Origin: Bacillota bacterium
Lineage (GTDB): Bacteria > Bacillota > Clostridia > Oscillospirales > Feifaniaceae
Reading direction: 5' to 3'
Assembly: GCA_030705925.1 (NCBI GenBank)
Contig: JAUZPM010000013.1
Span: 1 to 41,322 of the forward strand
Length of the DNA stretch: 41,322 nucleotides
The notes under the pieces are model-generated. The model searched no databases, had not been told where the DNA came from, and saw only the letters and a list, made by a program, of their open reading frames with translations. Made by a program: the position numbers and the translations under genes. Positions 18,459 to 26,957 of this stretch are shown here, piece by piece. Numbering within the stretch: the first letter of the stretch is position 1; each line of letters begins with the position of its first letter.

Positions 18459-20003
18459 TTAATGTTTGAAATGGCGCATACCTGTAAACACCATTGCAAT
18501 ACCGTATTTGTTGGCAGCTTCGATAGAGTCGTTGTCGCGGATAGATCCGCCGGGCTGGATTATTGCTGTGATGCCCGCCTTGTGAGCAGCTTCAACACAG
18601 TCTGAGAACGGAAAGAATGCGTCACTGCCCATAACCGAACCTTCGGCGTTATCGGCGGCATACTTAATTGCAAGTTCAAGTGCTGTGATGCGGTTTGTCT
18701 GTCCAGGCCCTACACCTACAGTTTTATCGCCCTTAACAAGAACGATTCCGTTTGATTTTGTGTGCTTTACAACACGCCATGCAAACATGAGCTGCTTCAT
18801 TTCTTCGTCCGTTGGCACTCTGTCAGTAACAACCTTTAAGTCTTCATCGTTTAACAGCTTTGTATCAAGTTCCTGAACCAAAAGCCCGCCTGCGACTTTT
18901 TTCATGTCAAGGAAAGAAGACTTATTTGGCTTTGAGATTTCAGGCAGTTCGAGCAGTCTGATATTCTTTTTCTGGGTGAGGATATCGAGCGCCTCCTTTG
19001 TGTATGAAGGCGCAATAAAGATTTCAATAAAAATTTTCTGTATCTCAGCCGCGGTTTCTGCGTCTATTTCTCTGTTTGAAGCTATGATTCCGCCGAAGAT
19101 AGAAATAGGATCGGCGGTATAGGCGTTCTTATAAGCCTCAACAACAGTATTTCCAAGTCCTACTCCGCAAGGATTTGCGTGTTTTACTGCAACGATGCAG
19201 GTTGTGTCAAACTCTTTTAAGAGATCAAGCGCGCCGTTTGTATCGTTGATATTATTATAAGATAGCTCTTTCCCATGAAGCTGTTTTGCACTTGCAAGAG
19301 TTCCACCGAAATCCTTTCCTACTTCCTTATAAAAAGCGGCTTTCTGATGTGGATTCTCGCCATAGCGCATGTCCTGAACCTTTTCATATGTCATCGTGAA
19401 GGTATCGCCTAGTGCGCTGTCGCCGGCTTCTTTTGCAAGATAGCGGGAAATCATTGCATCGTAGTTTGCAGTGTGATTGAAAACTTTGCGGGCAAGGCGA
19501 GCTTTGGTTTCAAGCTTTACACCGCCTGCTTTGAGCTCATCGACAACTAAAGAATAATCAGCAGGGTCTACTACAACCGCAACATCTTGCCAGTTCTTTG
19601 CCGCCGCCCTTATCATTGTCGGCCCGCCTATATCTATATTTTCGATTGCCTCTGCGAAAGTAACTCCATCTTTAAGGATCGTAGCCTTGAAAGGATACAG
19701 GTTGATGGCAACGATATCAATTGTATTGATTTTTAATTCTTCAAGCTGGCGCATATGGTTTGGATTGCTGCGCATTGCAAGCACTCCGGCGTGAATCGCT
19801 GGGTGAAGGGTTTTCACACGCCCGTCGAGGCATTCTGGGAAACCAGTGATTTCACTGACTTCGATAGCAGGAACGCCAGCCTCTTTTAAAGCCCTGAATG
19901 TGCCGCCTGTCGAAATGATTTCAAAGCCGAGACCTACAAGCTCTTTTGCAAAGTCGGAAACGCCAGCCTTATCTGAAACGCTGATTAATGCACGTTTTTT
20001 CAT
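18459..20003 (-). CDS. purH: Bifunctional AICAR formyltransferase / IMP cyclohydrolase
   Basis: 514 residues, the usual length. The N-terminal MGS-like IMP cyclohydrolase begins [10 protein letters not shown] and has [13 protein letters not shown] and DGRVKTLHP. The C-terminal formyltransferase has the [12 protein letters not shown] catalytic block, [14 protein letters not shown] and ending [11 protein letters not shown]. It carries out the last two steps to IMP. The chosen ATG at 20003 is 4 bases after the purN stop. Its GGAGG is 12 bases away, a little long, so an ATG 21 bases upstream overlapping purN is possible. Confidence 0.95.
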   Translation of the reverse strand: MKKRALISVSDKAGVSDFAKELVGLGFEIISTGGTFRALKEAGVPAIEVSEITGFPECLDGRVKTLHPAIHAGVLAMRSNPNHMRQLEELKINTIDIVAINLYPFKATILKDGVTFAEAIENIDIGGPTMIRAAAKNWQDVAVVVDPADYSLVVDELKAGGVKLETKARLARKVFNHTANYDAMISRYLAKEAGDSALGDTFTMTYEKVQDMRYGENPHQKAAFYKEVGKDFGGTLASAKQLHGKELSYNNINDTNGALDLLKEFDTTCIVAVKHANPCGVGLGNTVVEAYKNAYTADPISIFGGIIASNREIDAETAAEIQKIFIEIFIAPSYTKEALDILTQKKNIRLLELPEISKPNKSSFLDMKKVAGGLLVQELDTKLLNDEDLKVVTDRVPTDEEMKQLMFAWRVVKHTKSNGIVLVKGDKTVGVGPGQTNRITALELAIKYAADNAEGSVMGSDAFFPFSDCVEAAHKAGITAIIQPGGSIRDNDSIEAANKYGIAMVFTGMRHFKH

Positions 20004-20007
20004 TTTT

Positions 20008-20616
20008 CTATTTATCCTCCACATTTAATTTTCCATCACAGAACATAGAGACAGCCGCCGGAAGCAACTGCCATTCCGCCTCTTCCATCACTCGGCGCTG
20101 CAAAGTTTCCGGGGTATCACCATCAAAAACGTTTACAGCCTTTTGCAGGATTATTGAACCGCCGTCTGTTATCTCGTTAACAAAATGGACTGTCGCCCCC
20201 GTTACTTTGACGCCGCGCTCAAGTGCAGCTTTGTGGACACGAAGACCGTAGTATCCGTCCCCGCAGAAAGACGGAATCAGCGACGGGTGAACGTTGATTA
20301 TACTATTATGAAATAGTGACACGAATTTTGAAGTAAGTACGACTAGAAAACCGGCCAGTACAACCAACCCGATATCGTTCTGCTTTAATATATCCGCAAG
20401 GTTATCACAATAGCTGTCCTTAGTTGCAAAATCCTTTGGCAGGATTACTTCGGTTTTTATGCCGGCATCTTCTGCTCTTTTCAAAGCAAAAACGCCTGCT
20501 TTATTGCTCACGACAAGAGTGATATGACCGTTTTTTATTTCACCGCGCTTCTCGGCATCGATAAGCGCCTGCAGATTCGTGCCGCCGCCCGACACCAGAA
20601 CAGCTATATTTACCAC
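20008..20616 (-). CDS. purN: Phosphoribosylglycinamide formyltransferase
   Basis: 202 residues. [17 protein letters not shown] marks the GAR-binding N-terminus. The catalytic triad is Asn108 and His110 in [10 protein letters not shown] plus Asp151 in [11 protein letters not shown]. It formylates GAR using 10-formyl-tetrahydrofolate. It starts with GTG inside the last codons of purM (7-bp overlap), with GAGGG 9 bases upstream. This indicates translational coupling in the operon. Confidence 0.95.
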   Translation of the reverse strand: MVNIAVLVSGGGTNLQALIDAEKRGEIKNGHITLVVSNKAGVFALKRAEDAGIKTEVILPKDFATKDSYCDNLADILKQNDIGLVVLAGFLVVLTSKFVSLFHNSIINVHPSLIPSFCGDGYYGLRVHKAALERGVKVTGATVHFVNEITDGGSIILQKAVNVFDGDTPETLQRRVMEEAEWQLLPAAVSMFCDGKLNVEDK

Positions 20617-21650
20617 AGGATCACGCCCTCGTCACTTTCAACAACTCCACCCGCAATATATGCTTCTTCTCCGTTTTCTCTAAGTACGGAAACAGCTGCA
20701 TCAGCTTTGTCTGCGGAAACTGCAAGCATCATGCCGACACCCATGTTGAAGGTATTGAACATATCGCGGGCATTTATATCTCCTACCCTTGCGATAAGCT
20801 CAAATATAAGTGGTATGTTTATATCGTCTGTGTTTATGCTTGCTGAAAGTCCTTTTGGAAGCATGCGCGGTATGTTTTCGTAGAATCCGCCCCCTGTGAT
20901 ATGGCAGACAGCGTTGATGCCGACCTTTTTCATTGCGGCGAGTACAGGTTTTACATATATTTTAGTAGGCGCAAGGAGAACTTCACCAAGCGGTGCCCCA
21001 AGATCTTCTGTATACTGTTTTAATACTTCTGGATTGTTGTCAATGTCAAAAACCCGTCTGACAAGGGAAAAACCGTTGCTGTGCACGCCGGACGAAGGAA
21101 GCGCGATAAGCTTGTCACCGGCTGAAACACGGCTTCCGTCTAAAATCTCGCTTTTTTCAACAGCGCCGACCGCAAAACCCGCAAGATCATAATCGCTCTC
21201 TTTATACATGCCGGGCATCTCGGCAGTCTCGCCGCCGACAAGAGCACAGCCGGCTTTGACGCAGCCGTCAGCCACGCCGCGGACGATTGATGCGACATTT
21301 TCGGGGTAGTTTTTGCCTACAGCGATATAATCGAGGAAAACGAGGGGCTCAGCGCCGCTGCAGACTATATCGTTGACACACATAGCGACACAGTCTTGAC
21401 CGACTGTATCATGCTTGTCCATCAAAATCGCAAGCTTTAATTTTGTTCCGACACCGTCAGTTCCTGAGACAAGAACCGGATGATTAAACTTTTCGGTGTC
21501 AAGCTCAAACAAACCGCCAAAGCCTCCGATTCCGGTAAGAACACCTTTGGTAAATGTGTTTTCCACGCTGCTTTTCATGAGCCTGACCGCTTCATATCCG
21601 GCGGTTACGTCAACGCCGGCTTTTTTATAGCTTTCACTATGGCTTTTCAT
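20610..21650 (-). CDS. purM: Phosphoribosylformylglycinamidine cyclo-ligase (AIR synthetase)
   Basis: 346 residues, standard length. Motifs: [10 protein letters not shown] at the N-terminus, [36 protein letters not shown] and [13 protein letters not shown]. It makes AIR, the last intermediate shared with thiamine (HMP) synthesis. ATG 21650 has TGGAG 5 bases upstream and gives the family's normal N-terminus. The open frame upstream is intergenic. It is preceded by an 89-base gap, the largest in the operon, which holds the loose inverted repeat CACTGT...ACAGTG. Confidence 0.95.
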   Translation of the reverse strand: MKSHSESYKKAGVDVTAGYEAVRLMKSSVENTFTKGVLTGIGGFGGLFELDTEKFNHPVLVSGTDGVGTKLKLAILMDKHDTVGQDCVAMCVNDIVCSGAEPLVFLDYIAVGKNYPENVASIVRGVADGCVKAGCALVGGETAEMPGMYKESDYDLAGFAVGAVEKSEILDGSRVSAGDKLIALPSSGVHSNGFSLVRRVFDIDNNPEVLKQYTEDLGAPLGEVLLAPTKIYVKPVLAAMKKVGINAVCHITGGGFYENIPRMLPKGLSASINTDDINIPLIFELIARVGDINARDMFNTFNMGVGMMLAVSADKADAAVSVLRENGEEAYIAGGVVESDEGVILW

Positions 21651-21739
21651 ATTAACTCCAAATTTCACTGTATAGTAAAAAGAATTAACGTCTAAACAGT
21701 GACCGCCGCCTTTTACGGTGAACGGCACACCGAATTTAA

Positions 21740-23149
21740 TTACTTTTCAAGCATGTGTTTTCCATACTCTTCGTATGGAGCAACATCCATAGGATACTTG
21801 CCGGTGAAGCATCCGTCGCAAAAATCGCAGTTTGCACCAACCGGGATCTTGTGGAGATTTTCGATGGAAAGATAGCCTAGACTGTCAGCACCAAGCTCTT
21901 TGCAAATCTCCTCGTTTGACATTATGCACGCAATAAGCTTGTCGCGTGAGTCAATATCAGTTCCGAAGTAACAGGGATTGAGAAACGGGGGGGATGATAT
22001 ACGCATATGAACCTCAGTCGCCCCAGCAGCCCGGAGTTCTGAAACAATGCGCTTAGAAGTCGTTCCACGGACTATCGAGTCGTCAACAAGCACAACTCTT
22101 TTCCCTTTTACCGTCGATTTTAAAACATTCAGCTTGATTTTTACTGCAACGTCACGCTGACCCTGAGTCGGCTGAATGAAAGTCCTCCCGACGTAACGGT
22201 TCTTAATAAATCCTATTCCATAAGGTATGCCCGATTCACGTGAGTAGCCAAGCGCTGCGTCGAGCCCTGAATCCGGAACACCGACGACAACATCGGCCTC
22301 AACAGGGTATTCGAGGGCAAGATACTTTCCGGCCTCTTGTCTAGCGGTATGGACACTTGCGCCTTCAATAAAAGAATCCGGACGGGCAAAATAAACAAAT
22401 TCAAAAATGCAGAGCTTTGCCTTGCCGGTGCAGTTTTCGCGAATACTTTGAAGTCCTTTTTTGCCGACGACTACGACCTCTCCCGGCTCGACATCACGCA
22501 CAAATTCAGCGCCGATTGCGTCTAGTGCACAGGTTTCTGATGCAAAAACATATGAATTTTTGATCTTTCCGATGCAAAGCGGGCGAAAACCATATGGGTC
22601 TCGAGCGGCAATCAGCTTTTCGGGGCTCATTACAACAATCGAATAGGCACCCTTTAAAGATGCCATGCTGCGCAGAACCGCCTCTTCAATAGAGGATGAG
22701 CGCAGGCGTTCACGCGCAAGTATATACATTATTACTTCACTGTCATTAGTAGTTTGAAATATAGCGCCGTTCATTTCGAGTTCGCTGCGCAGCTGATGAC
22801 TGTTTATCAGATTACCGTTGTGGGCAAGCGCAAGCATTCCCTTTATATATTTCGAAACCAACGGCTGTGCGTTCTCAATAGTAGAATTTCCTGTAGTTGA
22901 ATAACGACAGTGCCCTATAGCCATTTTACCCTTTAAATGATTAAGCATTACAGAATTAAAAACGTCAGGCACAAGCCCGATGCCTTTATGAGCAAAAATC
23001 GTTCTGTTATCATTTACAGCGATGCCGCAGCTCTCCTGTCCGCGGTGCTGAAGAGCATACAGAGCGTAATAGGTTAGGCGAGATGCATCAAGGTCGTCGT
23101 TATCATATATTCCGAATATCCCGCATTCCTCATGGATATTATCAAACAT
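21740..23149 (-). CDS. purF: Amidophosphoribosyltransferase
   Basis: 469 residues. The chain begins MFDNIHEE before CGIFGIY, so Cys9 would become the N-terminal glutaminase nucleophile after removal of a short propeptide, as in Bacillus PurF. The phosphoribosyltransferase PRPP loop is [14 protein letters not shown]. The cysteines expected to hold a structural 4Fe-4S cluster are in [14 protein letters not shown] and [10 protein letters not shown]. It is the committed first step, PRPP to phosphoribosylamine. It overlaps the purC stop by 8 bases, with GGAG upstream of the ATG. Confidence 0.96.
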   Translation of the reverse strand: MFDNIHEECGIFGIYDNDDLDASRLTYYALYALQHRGQESCGIAVNDNRTIFAHKGIGLVPDVFNSVMLNHLKGKMAIGHCRYSTTGNSTIENAQPLVSKYIKGMLALAHNGNLINSHQLRSELEMNGAIFQTTNDSEVIMYILARERLRSSSIEEAVLRSMASLKGAYSIVVMSPEKLIAARDPYGFRPLCIGKIKNSYVFASETCALDAIGAEFVRDVEPGEVVVVGKKGLQSIRENCTGKAKLCIFEFVYFARPDSFIEGASVHTARQEAGKYLALEYPVEADVVVGVPDSGLDAALGYSRESGIPYGIGFIKNRYVGRTFIQPTQGQRDVAVKIKLNVLKSTVKGKRVVLVDDSIVRGTTSKRIVSELRAAGATEVHMRISSPPFLNPCYFGTDIDSRDKLIACIMSNEEICKELGADSLGYLSIENLHKIPVGANCDFCDGCFTGKYPMDVAPYEEYGKHMLEK

Positions 23150-23873
23150 TACTGTTCTCCTTTGACCTTCCGGTCAGTCTCTTTAAGATTTCCTGATACG
23201 CTTCCTCAACATCGCCGAGGTCGCGTCTGAATCTATCTTTATCGAGCTTCTCTTTTGTGACGCTGTCCCAAAAACGGCATGTATCCGGCGAAATTTCATC
23301 TGCCAAGATGATTTTTCCTCTGCTGTCCTTGCCAAATTCGAGCTTGAAATCTATAAGTTCGATGTTTAGATCTTTTAAATAATCTGCTAAGAACTTATCA
23401 ATAGCAAGAGCCGTATCCTCAAGATATTTTATCTCTTCATCATTTGCAAGCCCAAGTGCTTTGATGTGGAAGTTATTAACCATAGGATCGCCGAGTTCAT
23501 CGTTTTTATAAGACATTTCTACAACGGTGACAGGCAGTTTTGTTCCTTCCGGCAACCCCAAACGCTTTGAAAGAGAGCCTGCCGCAATATTTCTCACTAT
23601 AACCTCAAGAGGAATGATTTTAACTTTCTTCACAAGCGTTTCATTATCTGAAAGTTCTTTTACAAGATGAGTTTCAATGCCCTTTTTTTCGAGCATCTTC
23701 ATCAAATGATTAGAAACAACATTATTTATAGCGCCTTTTCCTGCGATAGTTCCTTTTTTGAGACCGTTGAATGCTGTCGCATCGTCCTTGTATTCAACAA
23801 TGTATAGATCGGGATCGTCTGTTTTGAAAACCTTCTTTGCTTTTCCTTCGTATAACTGCTCCAACTTATTCAT
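23142..23873 (-). CDS. purC: SAICAR synthetase
   Basis: 243 residues, as expected. [44 protein letters not shown], and [14 protein letters not shown] with [11 protein letters not shown] are diagnostic. It joins CAIR and aspartate using ATP. Its ATG lies inside the end of purE (8-bp overlap), with GGAGG 9 bases upstream within purE. Confidence 0.96.
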   Translation of the reverse strand: MNKLEQLYEGKAKKVFKTDDPDLYIVEYKDDATAFNGLKKGTIAGKGAINNVVSNHLMKMLEKKGIETHLVKELSDNETLVKKVKIIPLEVIVRNIAAGSLSKRLGLPEGTKLPVTVVEMSYKNDELGDPMVNNFHIKALGLANDEEIKYLEDTALAIDKFLADYLKDLNIELIDFKLEFGKDSRGKIILADEISPDTCRFWDSVTKEKLDKDRFRRDLGDVEEAYQEILKRLTGRSKENSNV

Positions 23874-24375
23874 ATTTTTCTACCTCCGACTGTATTTTTT
23901 GATCTTTTTCAATAACTTCGAGTTCCATTGACTTTTTAAATGCCTTCAGCTTTGTTTTAAGATCTGTGTCTGAAAGCGCAAGCATCTGTACTGCGAGAAG
24001 CGCCGCATTGTCAGATCCGTCAACTGCAACTGTTGCAACTGGAATACCTTTTGGCATCTGAACCGTGGATAACAGCGAGTCCAGCCCGTCCAGCGTCGAT
24101 GATTTAATTGGAATGCCTATAACGGGAAGTGTTGTAAGGGAGGCAAGAACACCCGCAAGATGAGCGGCTTTCCCGGCTGCAGCTATGATAACACCAAAAC
24201 CGTTTGCCTCTGCATTTTTTGAAAATTCCTCTGCCTGCCGCGGCGTTCTGTGGGCCGAAATCACTCGGACCTCAAACGGCACTTCAAACTGCTTAAGCAC
24301 TTTGAATGCCCCTTTTAAAACTGGCAGGTCACTGTCACTCCCCATGATAATTGCAACTTTCTTTTTTACATCCAT
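23866..24375 (-). CDS. purE: N5-CAIR mutase / AIR carboxylase catalytic subunit
   Basis: 169 residues. Motifs: [13 protein letters not shown] at the N-terminus, [57 protein letters not shown] and [10 protein letters not shown]. It acts on AIR or N5-CAIR to give CAIR. No purK is present in the window, so whether it uses CO2 directly or a distant PurK cannot be decided. It is the first gene of the operon. I start at 24375, with GAGGAG upstream. The frame continues upstream through the terminator hairpin, which argues against a longer protein. Confidence 0.95.
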   Translation of the reverse strand: MDVKKKVAIIMGSDSDLPVLKGAFKVLKQFEVPFEVRVISAHRTPRQAEEFSKNAEANGFGVIIAAAGKAAHLAGVLASLTTLPVIGIPIKSSTLDGLDSLLSTVQMPKGIPVATVAVDGSDNAALLAVQMLALSDTDLKTKLKAFKKSMELEVIEKDQKIQSEVEKYE

Positions 24376-24416
24376 ATAGCTCTCCTCATTCTCTGTGATA
24401 TTGTGTTTTAAAACAG

Positions 24417-24443
24417 AAAAAAGGCGCACTCTGCGCCTTTTTA
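24417..24443 (-). terminator. Leader terminator before purE
   Basis: On the minus strand, AAAAAGGCGCA, loop GAG, then TGCGCCTTTTTT forms a classic terminator about 45 bases before the purE ATG and after the predicted promoter. It is therefore a leader attenuator. The symmetric A and T flanks would let it act on + too. What senses purine or amino-acid status is not evident. Confidence 0.85.
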
Positions 24444-24449
24444 TTGCAC

Positions 24450-24551
24450 TTATTTTGTTGCACCTAGAGCCGCGCTCCCGAATCCGCATTTCATGCGGGT
24501 GGAACCGCGGGATGGAAAATTCAAATTCATTATTGAAAGAAGATGTAACAT
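24450..24551 (-). CDS. Possible leader peptide of the pur operon (33 residues)
   Basis: On the minus strand, GGAG then AATTAAT precedes ATG 24551. The ORF reads MLHLLSIMNLNFPSRGSTRM and ends GFGSAALGATK with TAA at 24450-24452, seven bases before the terminator hairpin. The position between promoter and attenuator suits translational attenuation. It may instead be accidental, since its middle is the reverse complement of a T-box-like motif and encodes the SRGSTR stretch. It has four glycines but no striking codon run. Confidence 0.3.
   Translation of the reverse strand: MLHLLSIMNLNFPSRGSTRMKCGFGSAALGATK
24462..24515. promoter_or_regulatory. Structured leader segment with antisense T-box-like core
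   Basis: On + the 13-mer GGGTGGAACCGCG (from 24497) matches the conserved T-box core GGGUGGNACCGCG. The transcribed leader of purE is the opposite strand, and no gene follows on +. On the minus strand the segment folds as TCCCG...CGGGA around a perfect CCGCAT-GAA-ATGCGG hairpin, leaving CGGTTCCAC in a bulge. It is either a decayed or rearranged T-box, a new element, or chance. No stem I or specifier loop is visible. Confidence 0.4.
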
Positions 24552-24585
24552 ATTAATTCTCCAATACTGAAATCATAACATATTT

Positions 24586-24614
24586 ATTCTAATGCATTTT
24601 ACCCATCTATTCAA
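24586..24614 (-). promoter_or_regulatory. Promoter of the purECFMNHD operon
   Basis: Minus strand: TTGAAT (24614-24609), 17-bp spacer, TAGAAT (24591-24586). The predicted start near 24579 gives a leader of about 200 bases that contains the leader ORF and terminator. Confidence 0.65.
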
Positions 24615-24651
24615 GGCTTCTTTTCTAGAAAAATAAACAAACTTATACAAT

Positions 24652-24687
24652 AAAAAATGTGGGGAAGTACACACTCCCCACAATTTT
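24652..24687. terminator. Terminator of the SPFH operon (bidirectional)
   Basis: An 8-bp perfect stem (24658-24665 with 24675-24682) with AAAAAA on one side and ATTTTTA on the other. It ends the minus-strand SPFH transcript 12 bases after its stop and insulates the pur promoter. Confidence 0.88.
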
Positions 24688-24699
24688 TATGTTACAATT

Positions 24700-25620
24700 T
24701 TATTCTTTATCAACAATCCCTGTCAAAGCAGAGGCAAGACCTGCGATACTTTGTATTTCAGATGGAATGATAATCTTAGTTGCCTTGCCGTCCGCTGCCT
24801 TGGCAAATGCTTCAAGACTTTTTAGCGCAAGAACCTGTTTTGTAGGCTCAGCCTCATTTAACATTTTCAATCCCTGAGCAAGAGCCTCCTGAACCTTTAC
24901 GATAGCAGCAGCTTCACCTTCTGCCTGCCGTATACGCGATTCCTTTTCACCTTCTGCATGAAGGATAGCAGCTTGTTTTTGTGCTTCTGCTGTTAAAATC
25001 GCGCTTTCCTTCTGTCCTTCTGCAACCAGTATAGCGGAACTCTTTTCACCTTCTGCGCGAAGGATACTTTGACGTCTTTCACGCTCTGCTTTCATCTGTT
25101 TTTCCATGGCGTCCTGGATCTCACGGGGCGGCAATATATTTTTGAGTTCTACACGGTTAACCTTAATGCCCCACGGGTCGGTCGCTTCGTCCAATATCAT
25201 ACGAAGCCTTGTATTGATGATATCCCTTGAAGTAAGGGTTTCGTCGAGTTCCAAATCGCCGATGATGTTTCTAAGTGTGGTCGCTGTAAGTACTTCAATT
25301 GCCTGCATTGGGCGCTCGACACCGTACGTATACATTTTTGGGTCAGTGATCTGAAAGTAAACGACCGTGTCGATCTGCATGGTAACGTTATCTTTTGTGA
25401 TAACCGGCTGGGGCGGAAAATCAACAACCTGTTCTTTTAATGAAACCTTTCTTACGATCCTGTCAAAAAACGGGATTTTCACGTGAAGACCTGTTTGCCA
25501 TGTCGCGTAATATGCACCAAGACGTTCAACAACCATTGCGTATGCCTGAGGTACTATACGGATGTTAGTAATTACGATGAGTATAATAAGTATTGCTATG
25601 CCTAGGAAAACGTAAAGCAT
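24700..25620 (-). CDS. SPFH/band-7 membrane protein (stomatin/QmcA-like)
   Basis: 306 residues. One N-terminal membrane segment (VFLGIAILIILIVITNI) is followed by a band-7 domain: VPQAYAMVVERLGAY, KIPFFDRIVRKVSLKEQV, VITKDNVTMQIDTVVYFQI and IIGDLELDETLTSRD. A long Glu/Ala-rich coiled coil of repeated AEGEKESAI-type units spans roughly residues 185-250. Such proteins form membrane-associated oligomeric cages or scaffolds. They are usually paired with NfeD, as here. AAGGAGG lies 7 bases before the ATG. Confidence 0.93.
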   Translation of the reverse strand: MLYVFLGIAILIILIVITNIRIVPQAYAMVVERLGAYYATWQTGLHVKIPFFDRIVRKVSLKEQVVDFPPQPVITKDNVTMQIDTVVYFQITDPKMYTYGVERPMQAIEVLTATTLRNIIGDLELDETLTSRDIINTRLRMILDEATDPWGIKVNRVELKNILPPREIQDAMEKQMKAERERRQSILRAEGEKSSAILVAEGQKESAILTAEAQKQAAILHAEGEKESRIRQAEGEAAAIVKVQEALAQGLKMLNEAEPTKQVLALKSLEAFAKAADGKATKIIIPSEIQSIAGLASALTGIVDKE

Positions 25621-25647
25621 TTCTTTTCCTCCTTATAAAAATTATAA

Positions 25648-26079
25648 TTAAATTTTTTCAACAAATAGACGGACTCCCTGAATCTTTTTTATCAGAACTT
25701 TTTCACCGGTGCTTATTGGGTCGCCATTTTCTGAGCATGCAGACCATATTTGACCCTTTACTTTGACCTGTCCAACTGCTTCAAGATTATTAATATCGGC
25801 AATTACTATTCCGGTCTGACCGATAAGACTATCTGCATTTGTTGGAGTAATTGTTTTTGCTAAGAATTTTTTATATAACGGCCTTGTCAGGAAAACAAGA
25901 ATTCCTGAAATAATAACAAATACGGTGAGCTGCATCCAAAGGGGCAAGCCAACAGCTGCCAAAATAAGTGCAACAACTGAGCCAAAAGCAAACCAAATGC
26001 TTATAAACTGAGGCGTTATTAATTCTATAACCAAAAATATGACCATTGCAGCGAACCATGCATAAATAATAGGTGTCAA
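25648..26079 (-). CDS. NfeD family membrane protein (short type)
   Basis: 143 residues. Three or four N-terminal membrane segments (AWFAAMVIFLVIELIT, IWFAFGSVVALILAAVGL, VFVIISGILVFLTRPLY) are followed by a soluble OB-fold with SLIGQTGIVIADI and GQVKVKGQIWSA. This is the NfeD1b layout without the protease domain. It starts with TTG, supported by GGAGGG about 7 bases upstream. The gene is 27 bases ahead of the SPFH gene and is the expected partner of it. Confidence 0.9.
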   Translation of the reverse strand: MTPIIYAWFAAMVIFLVIELITPQFISIWFAFGSVVALILAAVGLPLWMQLTVFVIISGILVFLTRPLYKKFLAKTITPTNADSLIGQTGIVIADINNLEAVGQVKVKGQIWSACSENGDPISTGEKVLIKKIQGVRLFVEKI

Positions 26080-26124
26080 GTTTTTCCCTCCTTCTTTAAT
26101 ATTAATTTATTTATAATTATTTGT

Positions 26125-26691
26125 TTATATAACTCCAGCAGAAATAAGTGAGCTATCTGCCATTTTTTTATACTGCGCTGAAAGAAAAGCGGCCGTCATT
26201 ACTTTTAGCACATTAAACAACCTAAGTCGGCTTTCTTCATTTGGCTCATTATATCTGGAAAGAGCGTCACGTACTGCAGTATCTATATTGTCAAAAGTCA
26301 ATAATTTATCTGACGCAAGAGCCGAAGCAATATGCACAAACAGGTTATAAAGTATGCTGTCATCTATTATGTCGTCAGACTCATCGTCGAGCTCGCCGTT
26401 AATATAACTTATTAGTTTTGTGATCGTGTCGATTTGAAGACTGTCTTTAAGCATATTGATGATAACTATGCGGCAAAACTGCCTTTTGGAGTATTTTTTT
26501 GATACAGGTGATGAAACAAAACCACGCTTTACCCAGTTTTGAATAACATGTGATTTTAATCCTGTCATCTGTGATACTTGTGATAATACTACTCCTCCGG
26601 TTAAAAAAATTGAGTTCAGTATTCTTTCTGCACTTTCTGGGATAGACAGATCAGCCACAATCGTCATACCCGGAAGTTGCATTTCTCTCAT
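26125..26691 (-). CDS. DUF1836 protein, putative MerR-like regulator
   Basis: 188 residues. The region VLSQVSQMTGLKSHVIQNWVKRGFVSSPVSKKYSKRQ reads as a MerR-type winged helix-turn-helix. It is followed by the helical DUF1836 part (RIVIINMLKDSLQIDTITKLISYING). It is probably DNA-binding, and its target is unknown. AAAGGAGG lies 8 bases before the ATG. Its promoter is flanked by direct repeats that could be an autoregulatory operator. It precedes nfeD-SPFH by 45 bases, so it may be co-transcribed with and control them. Confidence 0.85.
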   Translation of the reverse strand: MREMQLPGMTIVADLSIPESAERILNSIFLTGGVVLSQVSQMTGLKSHVIQNWVKRGFVSSPVSKKYSKRQFCRIVIINMLKDSLQIDTITKLISYINGELDDESDDIIDDSILYNLFVHIASALASDKLLTFDNIDTAVRDALSRYNEPNEESRLRLFNVLKVMTAAFLSAQYKKMADSSLISAGVI

Positions 26692-26712
26692 GCTCTTTTC
26701 CTCCTTTAATAA

Positions 26713-26750
26713 AGTGACTTAATTATATCACGTGGTCGAGTGACTGTCAA
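26713..26750 (-). promoter_or_regulatory. Consensus promoter with direct repeats ahead of the DUF1836 gene
   Basis: Minus strand: TTGACA (26750-26745), 17-bp spacer, TATAAT (26727-26722). The heptamer AGTGACT (on +) occurs at 26713-26719 and 26739-26745, one copy on each side of the -10 box and 26 bp apart, which suggests an operator. Confidence 0.82.
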
Positions 26751-26770
26751 TAGCAATCTTAAGATTTTTT

Positions 26771-26957
26771 AAAATGAATATTTTAACTTTTTAGGAATTA
26801 TGATATAATCAATAAGTATGATAATGGGAGGGGTAATCACAATTTTATACAGTTTAAAGGTAGAATTCGATTCTGCTGATAAATAAATCGGCGCGCCGCC
26901 CGCTGAAAATGACGGCAGCCGCGGCAACTATCCTGTCTCGGCATAACGGAGCTTAAT
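26771..26957 (+). promoter_or_regulatory. pyk promoter and long leader
   Basis: TATAAT near 26804-26809 with a weak -35 (TTTTAA) 17 bp upstream gives a leader of about 140 bases before pyk. It contains GGGAGG at 26827-26832 and an unusually GC-rich second half (about 26888-26930, including CGGCGCGCCG). The frame from 26818 reads like coding sequence through an in-frame TAA at 26884 to a second TAA at 26944. No known riboswitch was recognised. Confidence 0.5.

Noticed and set aside
24489-24660. A functional T-box riboswitch on the + strand
   Set aside because: No stem I, specifier loop or downstream terminator, and no + strand gene for over 2 kb, so only the motif match is reported.
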